The notes under the pieces are model-generated. The model searched no databases, was not told the DNA's origin, and saw only the letters and a program-made list of their open reading frames with translations. This document shows positions 1-7,792 of a stretch of DNA of 64,000 nucleotides, one piece after another; position 1 is the first letter of the stretch; each line of letters starts with the position of its first letter. The position numbers were made by a program, and so were the translations under genes. The stretch comes from Mycobacterium sp. ACS4054 (GTDB lineage: Bacteria > Actinomycetota > Actinomycetes > Mycobacteriales > Mycobacteriaceae): assembly GCF_001667275.1 (NCBI RefSeq), contig NZ_LZHV01000077.1:18288-82287 (forward strand), in the 5' to 3' direction.

Positions 1-2
1 TG

Positions 3-2261
3 GACAACCCGCTGCTGACCGAACCGCTGTCGCCCGAGCACGTCAAACCGCGGCTGCTGGGACACTGGGGCACCACCCCGGCGCTGAACCTGATCTACGC
101 GCATCTCAACCGCATCATCCGCGACCGCGACGCCAACGTCATCTACGTCACCGGGCCCGGCCACGGCGGCCCCGCGCTGGTGGCCAACGCCTATCTCGAG
201 GGCACCTACAGCGAGGTCTACACCGGCATCGAGGAGGACGCCGAAGGCCTGCGAAAGCTGTTCCGGCAGTTCTCCTTTCCCGGCGGCATCCCCAGCCACG
301 TCGCCGCCCAGACCCCCGGCTCGATTCACGAGGGCGGCGAACTGGGCTACGCGCTGGTGCATGCGTACGGCGCGGCCTTCGACAACCCGGAGCTGGTGGT
401 GGCGTGCGTGGTCGGCGACGGCGAGGCCGAAACCGGGCCGCTGGCGACCAGCTGGCACTCCAACAAGTTCCTCAACCCGGCCACCGACGGCGCGGTGCTG
501 CCGATCCTGCAGCTCAACGGCTACAAGATCGCCAACCCGACCGTGCTGGCGCGCATCCCGCACGACGAACTCGAGGCGCTGCTGCGCGGCTATGGCTACC
601 GGCCCATCACGGTCGCCGGTGACGATCCGGCGAATGTGCACCAGCAGCTGGCCGCCGCGTTCGACGACGCCTTCGACGAGATCGCGGCGATCCAGCGCGC
701 CGCCCGCAGCGGCAACGCTACGCAGCGGCCCGTGTGGCCGATGATCGTGCTGCGCACCCCCAAGGGCTGGACCGGTCCAAAGGTGGTGGACGGCAAGAAG
801 GTCGAGGGCACCTGGCGAGCGCATCAGGTTCCGCTCGCCGAGACGCACGACAATCCCCAGCACCGCGCGCAGCTCGAGGAGTGGCTGCGCAGCTATGCGC
901 CCCAGGAGCTTTTCGACGGTGACGGGGCGCTGCGCCCCGAGCTGCGCGCGCTGGCGCCGCGCGGTGACCGCCGGATGAGCGCCAACCCGCACGCCAACGG
1001 CGGCCTGCTGCTGCACGACCTCGACCTGCCGGACTTCCGCGACTACGCGGTCGAGGTGACGCGGCCCGCCGCCCAGACGCACGAGGCGACGCGGGTGCTG
1101 GGCACCTTCCTGCGAGATGTCATCGGCCGCAACAGGGATCGGTTCCGCCTGATGGGCCCCGACGAGACCGCCTCCAACCGGCTGGACGCCGTCTACGGGT
1201 CGACGGCCAAGGTGTGGCTCTCGGAGCTGAGTCCCGACGACGAAAACCTCGCCGCCGACGGCCGGGTGATGGAGGTGCTCTCGGAGCACCTGTGCCAGGG
1301 CTGGCTCGAGGGCTACCTCCTGACCGGGCGGCACGGCCTGTTCAACTGCTACGAGGCGTTCGTGCACATCGTCGACTCGATGCTCAACCAGCACGCCAAG
1401 TGGCTGGCCACCAGCCGGGACCTGCCGTGGCGGCGGCCGATCGCGTCGCTGAACTACCTGCTGTCCTCGCACGTGTGGCGCCAGGACCACAACGGCGCGT
1501 CGCACCAGGACCCCGGCTTCATCGACCTGGTCGCCAACAAGCGGGCGGAGATCACCCGGGTGTACCTGCCGCCGGACGGCAACACGCTGCTGTCGGTGGC
1601 CGACCACTGCCTGCGCAGCCGCGACTACATCAACGTCATCGTGGCCGGCAAGCAGCCCGCGCTGGCCTATCTGGACATGGAGCAGGCCATCGCACACTGC
1701 GCCCGCGGCCTGGGCATCTGGGCGTGGGCGAGCACCGCCACCGCCGAACCCGACGTGGTGCTGGCGTGCGCCGGGGACGTCCCGACGCTGGAGACCCTGG
1801 CCGCCGCGGACATCCTGCGGCGCGAACTGCCGGAGCTGGCGGTCCGGGTGGTCAACGTCGTCGATTTGATGCGGCTGCAGCCGGAGTCCGAGCATCCGCA
1901 CGGCCTGCCCGACCGGGAGTTCGACGCGCTGTTCACCCGCGACAAGCCGGTCATTTTCGCCTATCACGGCTACCCGTGGCTGATCCACCGGCTCACCTAC
2001 CGCCGCACAAATCACCCGCACATCCACGTGCGCGGGTTCAAGGAGCGCGGGACGACGACCACGCCGTTCGACATGGTGATGCTCAACGATTTGGACCGCT
2101 TCCATCTGGTGATGGATGTCATCGACCGGGTCGACGGGCTGGCCAGCCGGGCCGCGGTGCTGCGCCAGCGCATGGTCGACGCCCGGCTCGCCGCACGGGT
2201 CTACACCCGCGAGCACGGCGAGGACGACCCGCAGATCGCCGGCTGGACCTGGGAGGCTTGA
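3..2261 (+). CDS. xfp: Phosphoketolase (xylulose-5-phosphate/fructose-6-phosphate), 5' end outside window
   Basis: Thiamine-diphosphate enzyme that cleaves xylulose 5-phosphate (or fructose 6-phosphate) with phosphate to acetyl phosphate plus an aldose phosphate, a cytosolic bypass of glycolysis. The reading frame is open from base 3, so the start lies upstream; 752 residues are visible against roughly 790-800 for the family, so only a few dozen are missing. Visible signatures are GPGHGGPA near the start, the phosphoketolase motif EGGELGYAL, and the TPP-binding run GDGEAETGPLATSWHSNKFL followed by LNGYKI. The C-terminal part carries the family run HPHIHVRGFKERGTTTTPFD. A partner acetate kinase or phosphotransacetylase may lie outside the window. 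The identification is secure; the true start is not visible. Confidence 0.95.
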   Translation, partial: DNPLLTEPLSPEHVKPRLLGHWGTTPALNLIYAHLNRIIRDRDANVIYVTGPGHGGPALVANAYLEGTYSEVYTGIEEDAEGLRKLFRQFSFPGGIPSHVAAQTPGSIHEGGELGYALVHAYGAAFDNPELVVACVVGDGEAETGPLATSWHSNKFLNPATDGAVLPILQLNGYKIANPTVLARIPHDELEALLRGYGYRPITVAGDDPANVHQQLAAAFDDAFDEIAAIQRAARSGNATQRPVWPMIVLRTPKGWTGPKVVDGKKVEGTWRAHQVPLAETHDNPQHRAQLEEWLRSYAPQELFDGDGALRPELRALAPRGDRRMSANPHANGGLLLHDLDLPDFRDYAVEVTRPAAQTHEATRVLGTFLRDVIGRNRDRFRLMGPDETASNRLDAVYGSTAKVWLSELSPDDENLAADGRVMEVLSEHLCQGWLEGYLLTGRHGLFNCYEAFVHIVDSMLNQHAKWLATSRDLPWRRPIASLNYLLSSHVWRQDHNGASHQDPGFIDLVANKRAEITRVYLPPDGNTLLSVADHCLRSRDYINVIVAGKQPALAYLDMEQAIAHCARGLGIWAWASTATAEPDVVLACAGDVPTLETLAAADILRRELPELAVRVVNVVDLMRLQPESEHPHGLPDREFDALFTRDKPVIFAYHGYPWLIHRLTYRRTNHPHIHVRGFKERGTTTTPFDMVMLNDLDRFHLVMDVIDRVDGLASRAAVLRQRMVDARLAARVYTREHGEDDPQIAGWTWEA

Positions 2262-2371
2262 CGCTTGACGCCGAGATTGCCGTGGTGGCTGCGGTTGCCG
2301 CGCGAACCACGACCGTGGCGGCAATCTCGCTGAACCCGGGGGTGCGCCCGGCGCCCGGGTAAACTGGCCCA

Positions 2372-3109
2372 ATGCCCGACGCGACCGCTGCCCCTCAGCC
2401 CCCGGCGGCGCACCGGCTCCGGATCCATCTGGACATCGCCGTCGTCGTGGCCGTGCTGGTGCTCACGAACCTGATCGCGCACTTCACCACGCCGTGGGCC
2501 AGCGTCGCCACCGTGCCCGTGGCCGCCGTCGGGCTCGCGATGTTGATGCGGGCCCGGGGCCTGGACTGGGCCGACCTCGGCCTCGGACGCGCCCACTGGA
2601 AGTCCGGGTTCGGTTACGCGCTGGCCGCCGTCGCGGTCGTGGCGGCGGTGATCGCCGTCGGGGTGCTGCTGCCCATGACGCGCCCGATGTTCATGAACCA
2701 CCGCTACGCCACGGTCTCCGGCGCGTTGATCGCCTCGATGGTCGTCATCCCGCTGCAGACCGTGATTCCCGAGGAGCTGGCCTTCCGCGGGGTGTTGCAC
2801 GGCGCGCTGCACCGGGCCTGGGGCTTTCGCGGGGTCGCGCTGGCCGGCTCGCTGCTGTTCGGCCTGTGGCACGTCGCCACGTCGCTGGGGCTGACCAGTA
2901 GCAACGTCGGCTTCACCCGGCTGCTGGGCGGCGGGTTCCTCGGGATGGTCGCCGGCGTGGTGGGCGCGGTGTTCGCCACCGGCGCCGCCGGCTTCGTCTT
3001 CAGCTGGCTACGCCGCCGCAGCGGCAGCCTGATCGCGCCGATCGCGCTGCACTGGTCGCTGAACGGGCTCGGGGCGCTGGCCGCCGCGCTGGTGTGGCAC
3101 CTGACTTAG
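2372..3109 (+). CDS. CPBP-family intramembrane metalloprotease (Rv1863c-like)
   Basis: Integral membrane protein of 245 residues with about six to eight hydrophobic segments. It carries the CPBP/Abi (Rce1-like) motifs in order: EELAFRG (EExxxR, near residue 134), FGLWHVATS (conserved His) and HWSLNGLG near the C-terminus. These residues would form the membrane-embedded glutamyl/metal site of CAAX-type proteases. Substrate and role are unknown; some bacterial members act in prenyl-protein or bacteriocin-immunity functions. It converges on adhA with only six bases between the stop codons, the same neighbour as Rv1863c in M. tuberculosis. The family call is firm; no specific function can be given. 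Confidence 0.85.
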   Translation: MPDATAAPQPPAAHRLRIHLDIAVVVAVLVLTNLIAHFTTPWASVATVPVAAVGLAMLMRARGLDWADLGLGRAHWKSGFGYALAAVAVVAAVIAVGVLLPMTRPMFMNHRYATVSGALIASMVVIPLQTVIPEELAFRGVLHGALHRAWGFRGVALAGSLLFGLWHVATSLGLTSSNVGFTRLLGGGFLGMVAGVVGAVFATGAAGFVFSWLRRRSGSLIAPIALHWSLNGLGALAAALVWHLT

Positions 3110-3115
3110 GGCCGG

Positions 3116-4144
3116 TCAGACCAGCAGCACCGCAGCCCCGGCGATGCGTCCGGCGCTGAGATCCGCCAACGCCCGATCCGCCTGGGCCAGCGGGTATTCC
3201 GGGGTGGTCACCTCGATGTGGTGCGTGCCGGCGAAGTCCAGGAACGCGCGCGCGTCGGCCCGGGTGTTCGACGTGACCGAGCGGACCTGGCGTTCCTGGA
3301 ACAGGTGGCGCTGGTAGTTGAGCACCGGAATGTCGGACAGGTGGATGCCGGCGATCGCCAGGGTGCCGCCGCGGTCCAACGCCTCCAGCGCGGGCAGCAC
3401 CAGGTCGCCGACGGGGGCGAACAGGATCGCCGCGTCCAGCGGCACCGGCGGCGGGTCGGCCGCGCCCTGCGCCGACGCCGCGCCGAGCTGCATCGCCAGC
3501 TCCCGCGCCTCGGCGCCCCGGGTCATCACGTGCACCTCGGCGCCCTGCGCCAGCGCGACCTGCGCCGTGATGTGCGCGCTGCCACCAAAGCCGTAGAGCC
3601 CGAGCCGGCCGCCCGGCGGCAGCTCGGCCCGCAGCAGGGAGCGGTAACCGATGATCCCGGCGCACAGCAGCGGCGCCAGCTCGCTGTCGGTGTAACCGTC
3701 CGGCAGGGGGTGCGCGAAAGCGGCCGGGACCGTGGCGAACTCGGCGTAGCCGCCGTCGGCGTCCCAGCCGGTGTAGCGGGACTGGGGGCAGAGATTCTCG
3801 TCGCCGCGGCGGCAGTACTGGCACACGCCGCAGGTGTGGCGCAGCCAGGCGATGCCCACCCGGTCGCCGACCCGGAACTCCCCGCCGGCCTCGGTGCCGA
3901 CCTCGACGACCTCCCCCACCACCTCGTGGCCGGGCGTGACCCGCTCGCGGTGCACGGGCAGGTCGCCCTCGGTGACGTGCAGGTCGGTGCGGCACACGCC
4001 GCAGGCCCGGACGGCGACCAGCAACTCCGACGGCCCGGGGCGCGGCACTTCGCTGGTGACCGGCTCGAGCGGGTCGGTATCCATCGGGCCGGGCCGACGC
4101 ACCCGCCACGCGCGCATGGTCGCGGTGGTTAGCGGTGACACCAT
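3116..4144 (-). CDS. adhA: Zinc-dependent alcohol dehydrogenase AdhA (Rv1862-like)
   Basis: Medium-chain zinc alcohol dehydrogenase, 342 residues, predicted to oxidise alcohols (or reduce aldehydes) with NAD(P). The catalytic-zinc region is seen as CGVCRTDLHV and GHEVVGEV. The structural zinc cluster follows with four cysteines in CGVCQYCRRGDENLC. A Rossmann fold begins near residue 185 with GLYGFGGSAH, a variant of the glycine-rich loop. The start used is ATG at 4144; a second ATG nine codons in (MRAWRV) would also leave the domain intact and resembles the usual N-terminus of the family. It lies upstream of nothing on its strand and converges with the CPBP gene. Physiological substrate is not readable from sequence. 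Confidence 0.9.
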   Translation of the reverse strand: MVSPLTTATMRAWRVRRPGPMDTDPLEPVTSEVPRPGPSELLVAVRACGVCRTDLHVTEGDLPVHRERVTPGHEVVGEVVEVGTEAGGEFRVGDRVGIAWLRHTCGVCQYCRRGDENLCPQSRYTGWDADGGYAEFATVPAAFAHPLPDGYTDSELAPLLCAGIIGYRSLLRAELPPGGRLGLYGFGGSAHITAQVALAQGAEVHVMTRGAEARELAMQLGAASAQGAADPPPVPLDAAILFAPVGDLVLPALEALDRGGTLAIAGIHLSDIPVLNYQRHLFQERQVRSVTSNTRADARAFLDFAGTHHIEVTTPEYPLAQADRALADLSAGRIAGAAVLLV

Positions 4145-4192
4145 CCGTCAATCATGCCGTCAACCACCGCGGCCGCAACGCGGTAACCGCAA

Positions 4193-4492
4193 TCAGGTGC
4201 GTCGCACCATGCCGACGATCCACAACAGGATCAGCGACCCCAGCAGCGCGGTGAAGAAGGTGAAGATGAGGCCGCCACCCGCGGTGTTGACGAAGAAGCT
4301 CAGGATGAAGCCGCCGATCAGCGCGCCGATGATGCCGATGACGATGTCCATCAGGATGCCGGCGCCGCTGCCCCGGATGATTTTGCTGGCGAGCGCACCC
4401 GCCAAACCGCCGATGATGATGTAACCGATGAGGCCGACGCTAGTGAATGTCGTTGAGCGGGCCAGGTATTCGGTAGCTGCCATGACGTCCAT
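4193..4492 (-). CDS. GlsB/YeaQ/YmgE-family small membrane protein (Rv1861-like)
   Basis: A 99-residue, very hydrophobic protein with three predicted membrane helices rich in Gly and Ile (GYIIIGGLAGALASKIIRG, MDIVIGIIGALIGGF, LIFTFFTALLGSLILLWIV). This is the pattern of the transglycosylase-associated (GlsB/YeaQ/YmgE) family, whose molecular function is not established, though members are often stress induced. A good ribosome site (AAGGAGATC) precedes the ATG. It lies downstream of apa on the same strand, after 129 bases that hold a hairpin, as in M. tuberculosis. Family call is good; role unknown. Confidence 0.85.
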   Translation of the reverse strand: MDVMAATEYLARSTTFTSVGLIGYIIIGGLAGALASKIIRGSGAGILMDIVIGIIGALIGGFILSFFVNTAGGGLIFTFFTALLGSLILLWIVGMVRRT

Positions 4493-4519
4493 GCGGATCT
4501 CCTTGCATTCGCTGGCAAA

Positions 4520-4538
4520 GCCCAGCGCGTCGCTGGGC
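4520..4538 (-). terminator. Candidate hairpin terminator after apa
   Basis: A perfect eight-base-pair stem (GCCCAGCG / CGCTGGGC) with a three-base loop lies 84 bases downstream of the apa stop. On the minus strand it is followed by TTTG, a weak U-tract as is common in mycobacteria. It could separate the mod-apa transcript from the small membrane protein gene, or act as an attenuator or RNA-stability element. Termination was not demonstrated. Confidence 0.4.
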
Positions 4539-4621
4539 CGTCATTTCGGTATACCCGCTCTGCGTAACGAAAAAGGTTCGCATTCAACGACGATTGGGCG
4601 CATGTTCCGCGCCCGGCCGCG

Positions 4622-5671
4622 TCAGGCCGACTGCGTGCGCTGCGGCAACGGCGACGGGGTGGGGCTGACCTCGCCCGCCGGCGCGGGGGCCGGCGAGGGA
4701 GCCGCCGGGGCTCCCGGAGCCGGGGCAGGGGCCGGCGCCCCCGGTGCCGGTTGGGTGCCCGGTGCCGGTTGGGTGCCCGGAGCCGGCGGGGTGCCGGCCG
4801 CCGGCGCGGGCGGACCAGCCCAAGGCTGGATCGACTCCGCCAGCGCCTTGGCCGCGCCCTTGTCCACCGGGTCGTTCGCCGTGCCGAGCCACACCACGAA
4901 CCAGCGTTGCGGCGGTCCGGCCGTGCTGGTCGCCGGCAGTCCGACCACGCCCGTCCAGATCTGGCCGTTCGGCTTGGACGCGTCGCTGAACTTGACCTCG
5001 TAATAGGAGGCGCTGCCGGTGACGCCGTTGGCCCCGGTGAGCGTGGTGCTTTCCTGGTTGATCCGGGTGCCGGGGTACGGCAGGAAGAACTCACCCATGT
5101 CCGAGCCGAGCCGCACCGCGGCCTTGGCGTTGTTGGCTTCGGCACTGGCGTAAAGCTTTTGGTCCAGCCGGCCCATCACGATGCGGGTGTCGTTGGCGAC
5201 AGGTGGCGGCTGGTCCGGCAGCGGCGGCTGGCCCGTGGTCTTGCTCAGCAGCGCCGAGCCGTAGTCGAGGTGCGATGCGTCCGACTCCACCCAGCCGGGG
5301 GGCAACACGTAGCTGAAGCCACCCACCGCGTTGGCGACCCGCCCGGCGTTGGGGTCGACGGGCGGCGGCGGCGGTGCGTTCGGGTCGACCGGCGGGGGCG
5401 GCGGAGGCGCGGGCGCGTTCGGGTCGACGGGTGTCGGGGGCGCGCCGGGCGCGGGCGCCGCCGGCGGCGGGGTGGTTGCGGGAGCCGCCGGACCGGCCGC
5501 CGGCGCGGGGGCCGTCGTGGTCGTCGGCGGGACCGGGGTCGGGACCTCCGGATCGGCGTTCGAAGTTGCCGGCAAGGCGATGGTGACGGCGCTGGCACTG
5601 GTCACCGCGGCTATCGCCAGCGTGGCCCACAGGCCTTGGCGACGCGTCGAGTTGGGTTCCACCTGCTCCAT
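4622..5671 (-). CDS. apa: Apa / ModD, secreted Ala-Pro-rich fibronectin-attachment glycoprotein
   Basis: Secreted antigen of 349 residues (Rv1860 family; fibronectin attachment protein in M. avium). A signal peptide with a hydrophobic core (ATLAIAAVTSASAVTIALPA) precedes a probable cleavage near ATSNADP. A Pro/Ala/Thr-rich segment follows (about residues 40-110) with three VDPNAP-type repeats, which in the M. tuberculosis homologue carries O-mannose. A globular central domain begins around AVGGFSYVLPPGW. The C-terminal tail again is Pro/Ala-rich with GTQPAP repeats. The gene follows modC after 107 bases, hence the older name ModD, although it is not a transporter part. Known family roles are binding of fibronectin and host lectins; glycosylation here is inferred. 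Confidence 0.93.
   Translation of the reverse strand: MEQVEPNSTRRQGLWATLAIAAVTSASAVTIALPATSNADPEVPTPVPPTTTTAPAPAAGPAAPATTPPPAAPAPGAPPTPVDPNAPAPPPPPPVDPNAPPPPPVDPNAGRVANAVGGFSYVLPPGWVESDASHLDYGSALLSKTTGQPPLPDQPPPVANDTRIVMGRLDQKLYASAEANNAKAAVRLGSDMGEFFLPYPGTRINQESTTLTGANGVTGSASYYEVKFSDASKPNGQIWTGVVGLPATSTAGPPQRWFVVWLGTANDPVDKGAAKALAESIQPWAGPPAPAAGTPPAPGTQPAPGTQPAPGAPAPAPAPGAPAAPSPAPAPAGEVSPTPSPLPQRTQSA
4743..4796 (-). repeat. 18-bp tandem repeat in the 3' part of apa
   Basis: Two perfect copies of an 18-base unit (GGTGCCGGTTGGGTGCCC on the plus strand) lie at 4743-4760 and 4761-4778, with a diverged third copy to 4796. They encode the repeated GTQPAP hexapeptide of the secreted tail, so copy-number change would alter the protein without breaking frame. 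Confidence 0.8.
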
Positions 5672-5778
5672 GGCGACGAACCTACCGTGTTACCGCTGTG
5701 ACGCAAGGAGCCTTGCGGACAATTGCGCCGTCGTTTTGCCGATGTTGCCGATGTGCAACGCGCGTCGAATTTCGCCGC

Positions 5779-6885
5779 TCAGTGCGCCGCCGGGTACAAC
5801 GTCACCTCGTGGGCCTTGACGGAAAACCACACCGTCTCGCCGGGCGCCAGCCGCAGCTCCGAGGCGGCGTCGACGGTGATCTCCGCGGCCAGGCCCGGGG
5901 CGCCGTCGGCCTGCTGCTCGCCGCGCACCAGCACCGCCGGCCCGCGGACGTCCAGCTCCGCCACCGTCACCTCGACCGTGTTGCGCGGGCTGCCGTGCGG
6001 TTGCTCCCGATAGACCGCCACCGCCGTGGGCGGAAAGACCGCGATCGCGGTGCGGCCGGCGGTCAGCTCGTCGCCCCCGACCGGCGTGGGCTTCGCGTGC
6101 CAGCGAGCGCCGGAGCGCGCGTGCAGCGACCCGTCGCCGGCGACCGTCCCGTTGACCAGGTTGACGCCCGCGATACGGGCCCCGAAGTGACTGCGCGGCG
6201 CCGTCAGCACGTCGGGAACCGGACCGATCTCGGCGACCTTTCCGGCCTCCAGCACCAGCACCCGGTCGGCCAGCGTGAAAACGTCGAGCAGGTCGTGCGT
6301 GATCAGGACGACCGCACAACCGGTGCGGCCGACCACGCCGCGCAGCACCGCGCGGACGCCGGCGGCCGCGGCGACGTCCAGGCCGCTCAGCGGTTCGTCG
6401 AGCAGCAACACGTCGGGCTCGGCGGCCAGCGCCCGCGCGATCGCCACCCGTTGGGCTTGACCGCCGGAGAGCTGCCGCGCCTTCCGGTCGGCGAGCCGCT
6501 CGGCGTCCACCTCGCGCAGCCAGCGCAGCGCCGTCGCCTTGCCCTCGGCCCGGCCCCGGCGAAGCCACCCGCGCCGGCAGCGCGGCCCGAACGCCACGTT
6601 GGCGGCAACGCTCATGTGCGGGAACAACAACGGGTCCTGCAGCAACAGGCCGACGCGGCGGTCGTGGGTGGCCACGTCCACCCCGGCCGCGGTGTCGGTC
6701 AGCACCCGGTCCCCCAGCCGCACCAGCCCGTGATCCGGGCGGATCAGCCCGGCGACGACGTGCAGCGCCGTCGACTTGCCTGCGCCGTTGGGCCCGAGGA
6801 CCGCAAGCACTTCGCCCGCCGACACGGAGAACTCCACGTCCAAGCGGCGATCCGCCACGACGGCGCGCAGCCGCAACCCGCTCAT
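5779..6885 (-). CDS. modC: Molybdate ABC transporter ATP-binding protein ModC
   Basis: ATPase of the molybdate importer, 368 residues from the ATG at 6885. The Walker A loop GPNGAGKST is at residues 31-39, the ABC signature is LSGGQAQRVAIARAL, and Walker B is VLLLDEPLSGLD. The C-terminal 130 residues resemble the Mop/TOBE domain that senses oxyanion and can damp transport. The start is chosen because ATG overlaps the modB stop as ATGA, a translational-coupling arrangement. The frame is open further upstream through modB, but that reading is in the wrong frame for ModB and is not a fusion. Apa follows 107 bases downstream. Confidence 0.95.
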   Translation of the reverse strand: MSGLRLRAVVADRRLDVEFSVSAGEVLAVLGPNGAGKSTALHVVAGLIRPDHGLVRLGDRVLTDTAAGVDVATHDRRVGLLLQDPLLFPHMSVAANVAFGPRCRRGWLRRGRAEGKATALRWLREVDAERLADRKARQLSGGQAQRVAIARALAAEPDVLLLDEPLSGLDVAAAAGVRAVLRGVVGRTGCAVVLITHDLLDVFTLADRVLVLEAGKVAEIGPVPDVLTAPRSHFGARIAGVNLVNGTVAGDGSLHARSGARWHAKPTPVGGDELTAGRTAIAVFPPTAVAVYREQPHGSPRNTVEVTVAELDVRGPAVLVRGEQQADGAPGLAAEITVDAASELRLAPGETVWFSVKAHEVTLYPAAH

Positions 6886-7721
6886 GGGCCCTCGGTCCCC
6901 GTCAGCCGGCGGGCGCCGAGCCCCAGCACCACCACCGCGGCCACCGCCACCAGCAGGATCGACAGCGCGACCGCCGCGTTGGCGTCGGTCACGCGCTGCA
7001 GGTAGATCTCCAGCGGCAGGGTGCGGGTGACACCCTGGCGAGAGCCGGCGAAGGTCAGCGTTGCGCCGAACTCCCCGAGCGAGCGGGCGAACGCCAGCAC
7101 CGCCCCGGAGATCAGTCCCGGCAACAGCAACGGCAGCGTGACCCGCCACCAGACGGTGCTGGGCCGCGCTCCCAACGTCGCCGCCACCACTTCGTAATCG
7201 GCGCCCGCGGTGCGCGCCGCCCCCTCCAACGAAATCACCAGGAACGGCAACGACACGAAGGTCTGCGCCAGCACCACCGCGGTGGTGCTGAACGCGATGC
7301 CGATTCCGGCGGCCTCGAGGTACCGGCCGACCAGCCCGAGCCGGCCGAACGCATAGAGCAACGCGATCCCGCCCACCACCGGCGGCAGCACCAAGGGCAG
7401 CAGGATCAACGGCCGCAGCAGCCGCACCACGCGCGCCGCGCTGCGGGCCAGCACCAACGCCATCGGCACGCCGAACAGCACGCACAGCACCGTGCTGGCC
7501 GCGGCGGTCTTGAGGCTGAGCAGCAGGGCCGCCCGGGACGACGAGCTCGTGATCAGCGCCCAGAAGTTCGCCCAGTCCACCTTGATTGCGATGGCCAGCA
7601 ACGGCAGCGCCACGAACGCGGTCCCCACCGCCGCGGGGACGTATACCCATCGCGGCAGATCGGCGCGGCGCCCGCTAATGCCTGGACCCCAACCATGATC
7701 CGGCGATGAACACCGCCTCAA
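6882..7721 (-). CDS. modB: Molybdate ABC transporter permease ModB
   Basis: Membrane permease of the molybdate importer, about 279 residues, with six or so hydrophobic segments. The cytoplasmic EAA loop that contacts ModC is visible as EVVAATLGARPSTVWWRVTLPLLLPG. The best-conserved region begins at DLPRWVYVPAAVG, about 22 residues in; no ATG or GTG lies suitably upstream, so a TTG at 7721 is the only common start, and the start is uncertain. Unusually, modA does not precede it: a divergent cyclase gene begins 71 bases away, so modB probably has its own promoter in that short gap. Confidence 0.9.
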   Translation of the reverse strand: MRRCSSPDHGWGPGISGRRADLPRWVYVPAAVGTAFVALPLLAIAIKVDWANFWALITSSSSRAALLLSLKTAAASTVLCVLFGVPMALVLARSAARVVRLLRPLILLPLVLPPVVGGIALLYAFGRLGLVGRYLEAAGIGIAFSTTAVVLAQTFVSLPFLVISLEGAARTAGADYEVVAATLGARPSTVWWRVTLPLLLPGLISGAVLAFARSLGEFGATLTFAGSRQGVTRTLPLEIYLQRVTDANAAVALSILLVAVAAVVVLGLGARRLTGTEGP

Positions 7722-7792
7722 CCTAGCGCCCGACGCCGCGGTTTCCGCCGATGTGCGAGGTCGAAGCGGGTCCGTTGTGAGATTCTGCTGAG

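Noticed and set aside
5310..5530. Repetitive GGCGGCGG-rich tract suggesting a CRISPR-like or satellite array
   Set aside because: It encodes the Pro/Ala/Asp repeats of the Apa protein in frame; there are no spacer-repeat units.
6886..7650. Apparent ModC fusion to an upstream domain
   Set aside because: The upstream part is the wrong frame of modB. The ATGA overlap at 6882-6885 gives a normal ModC.
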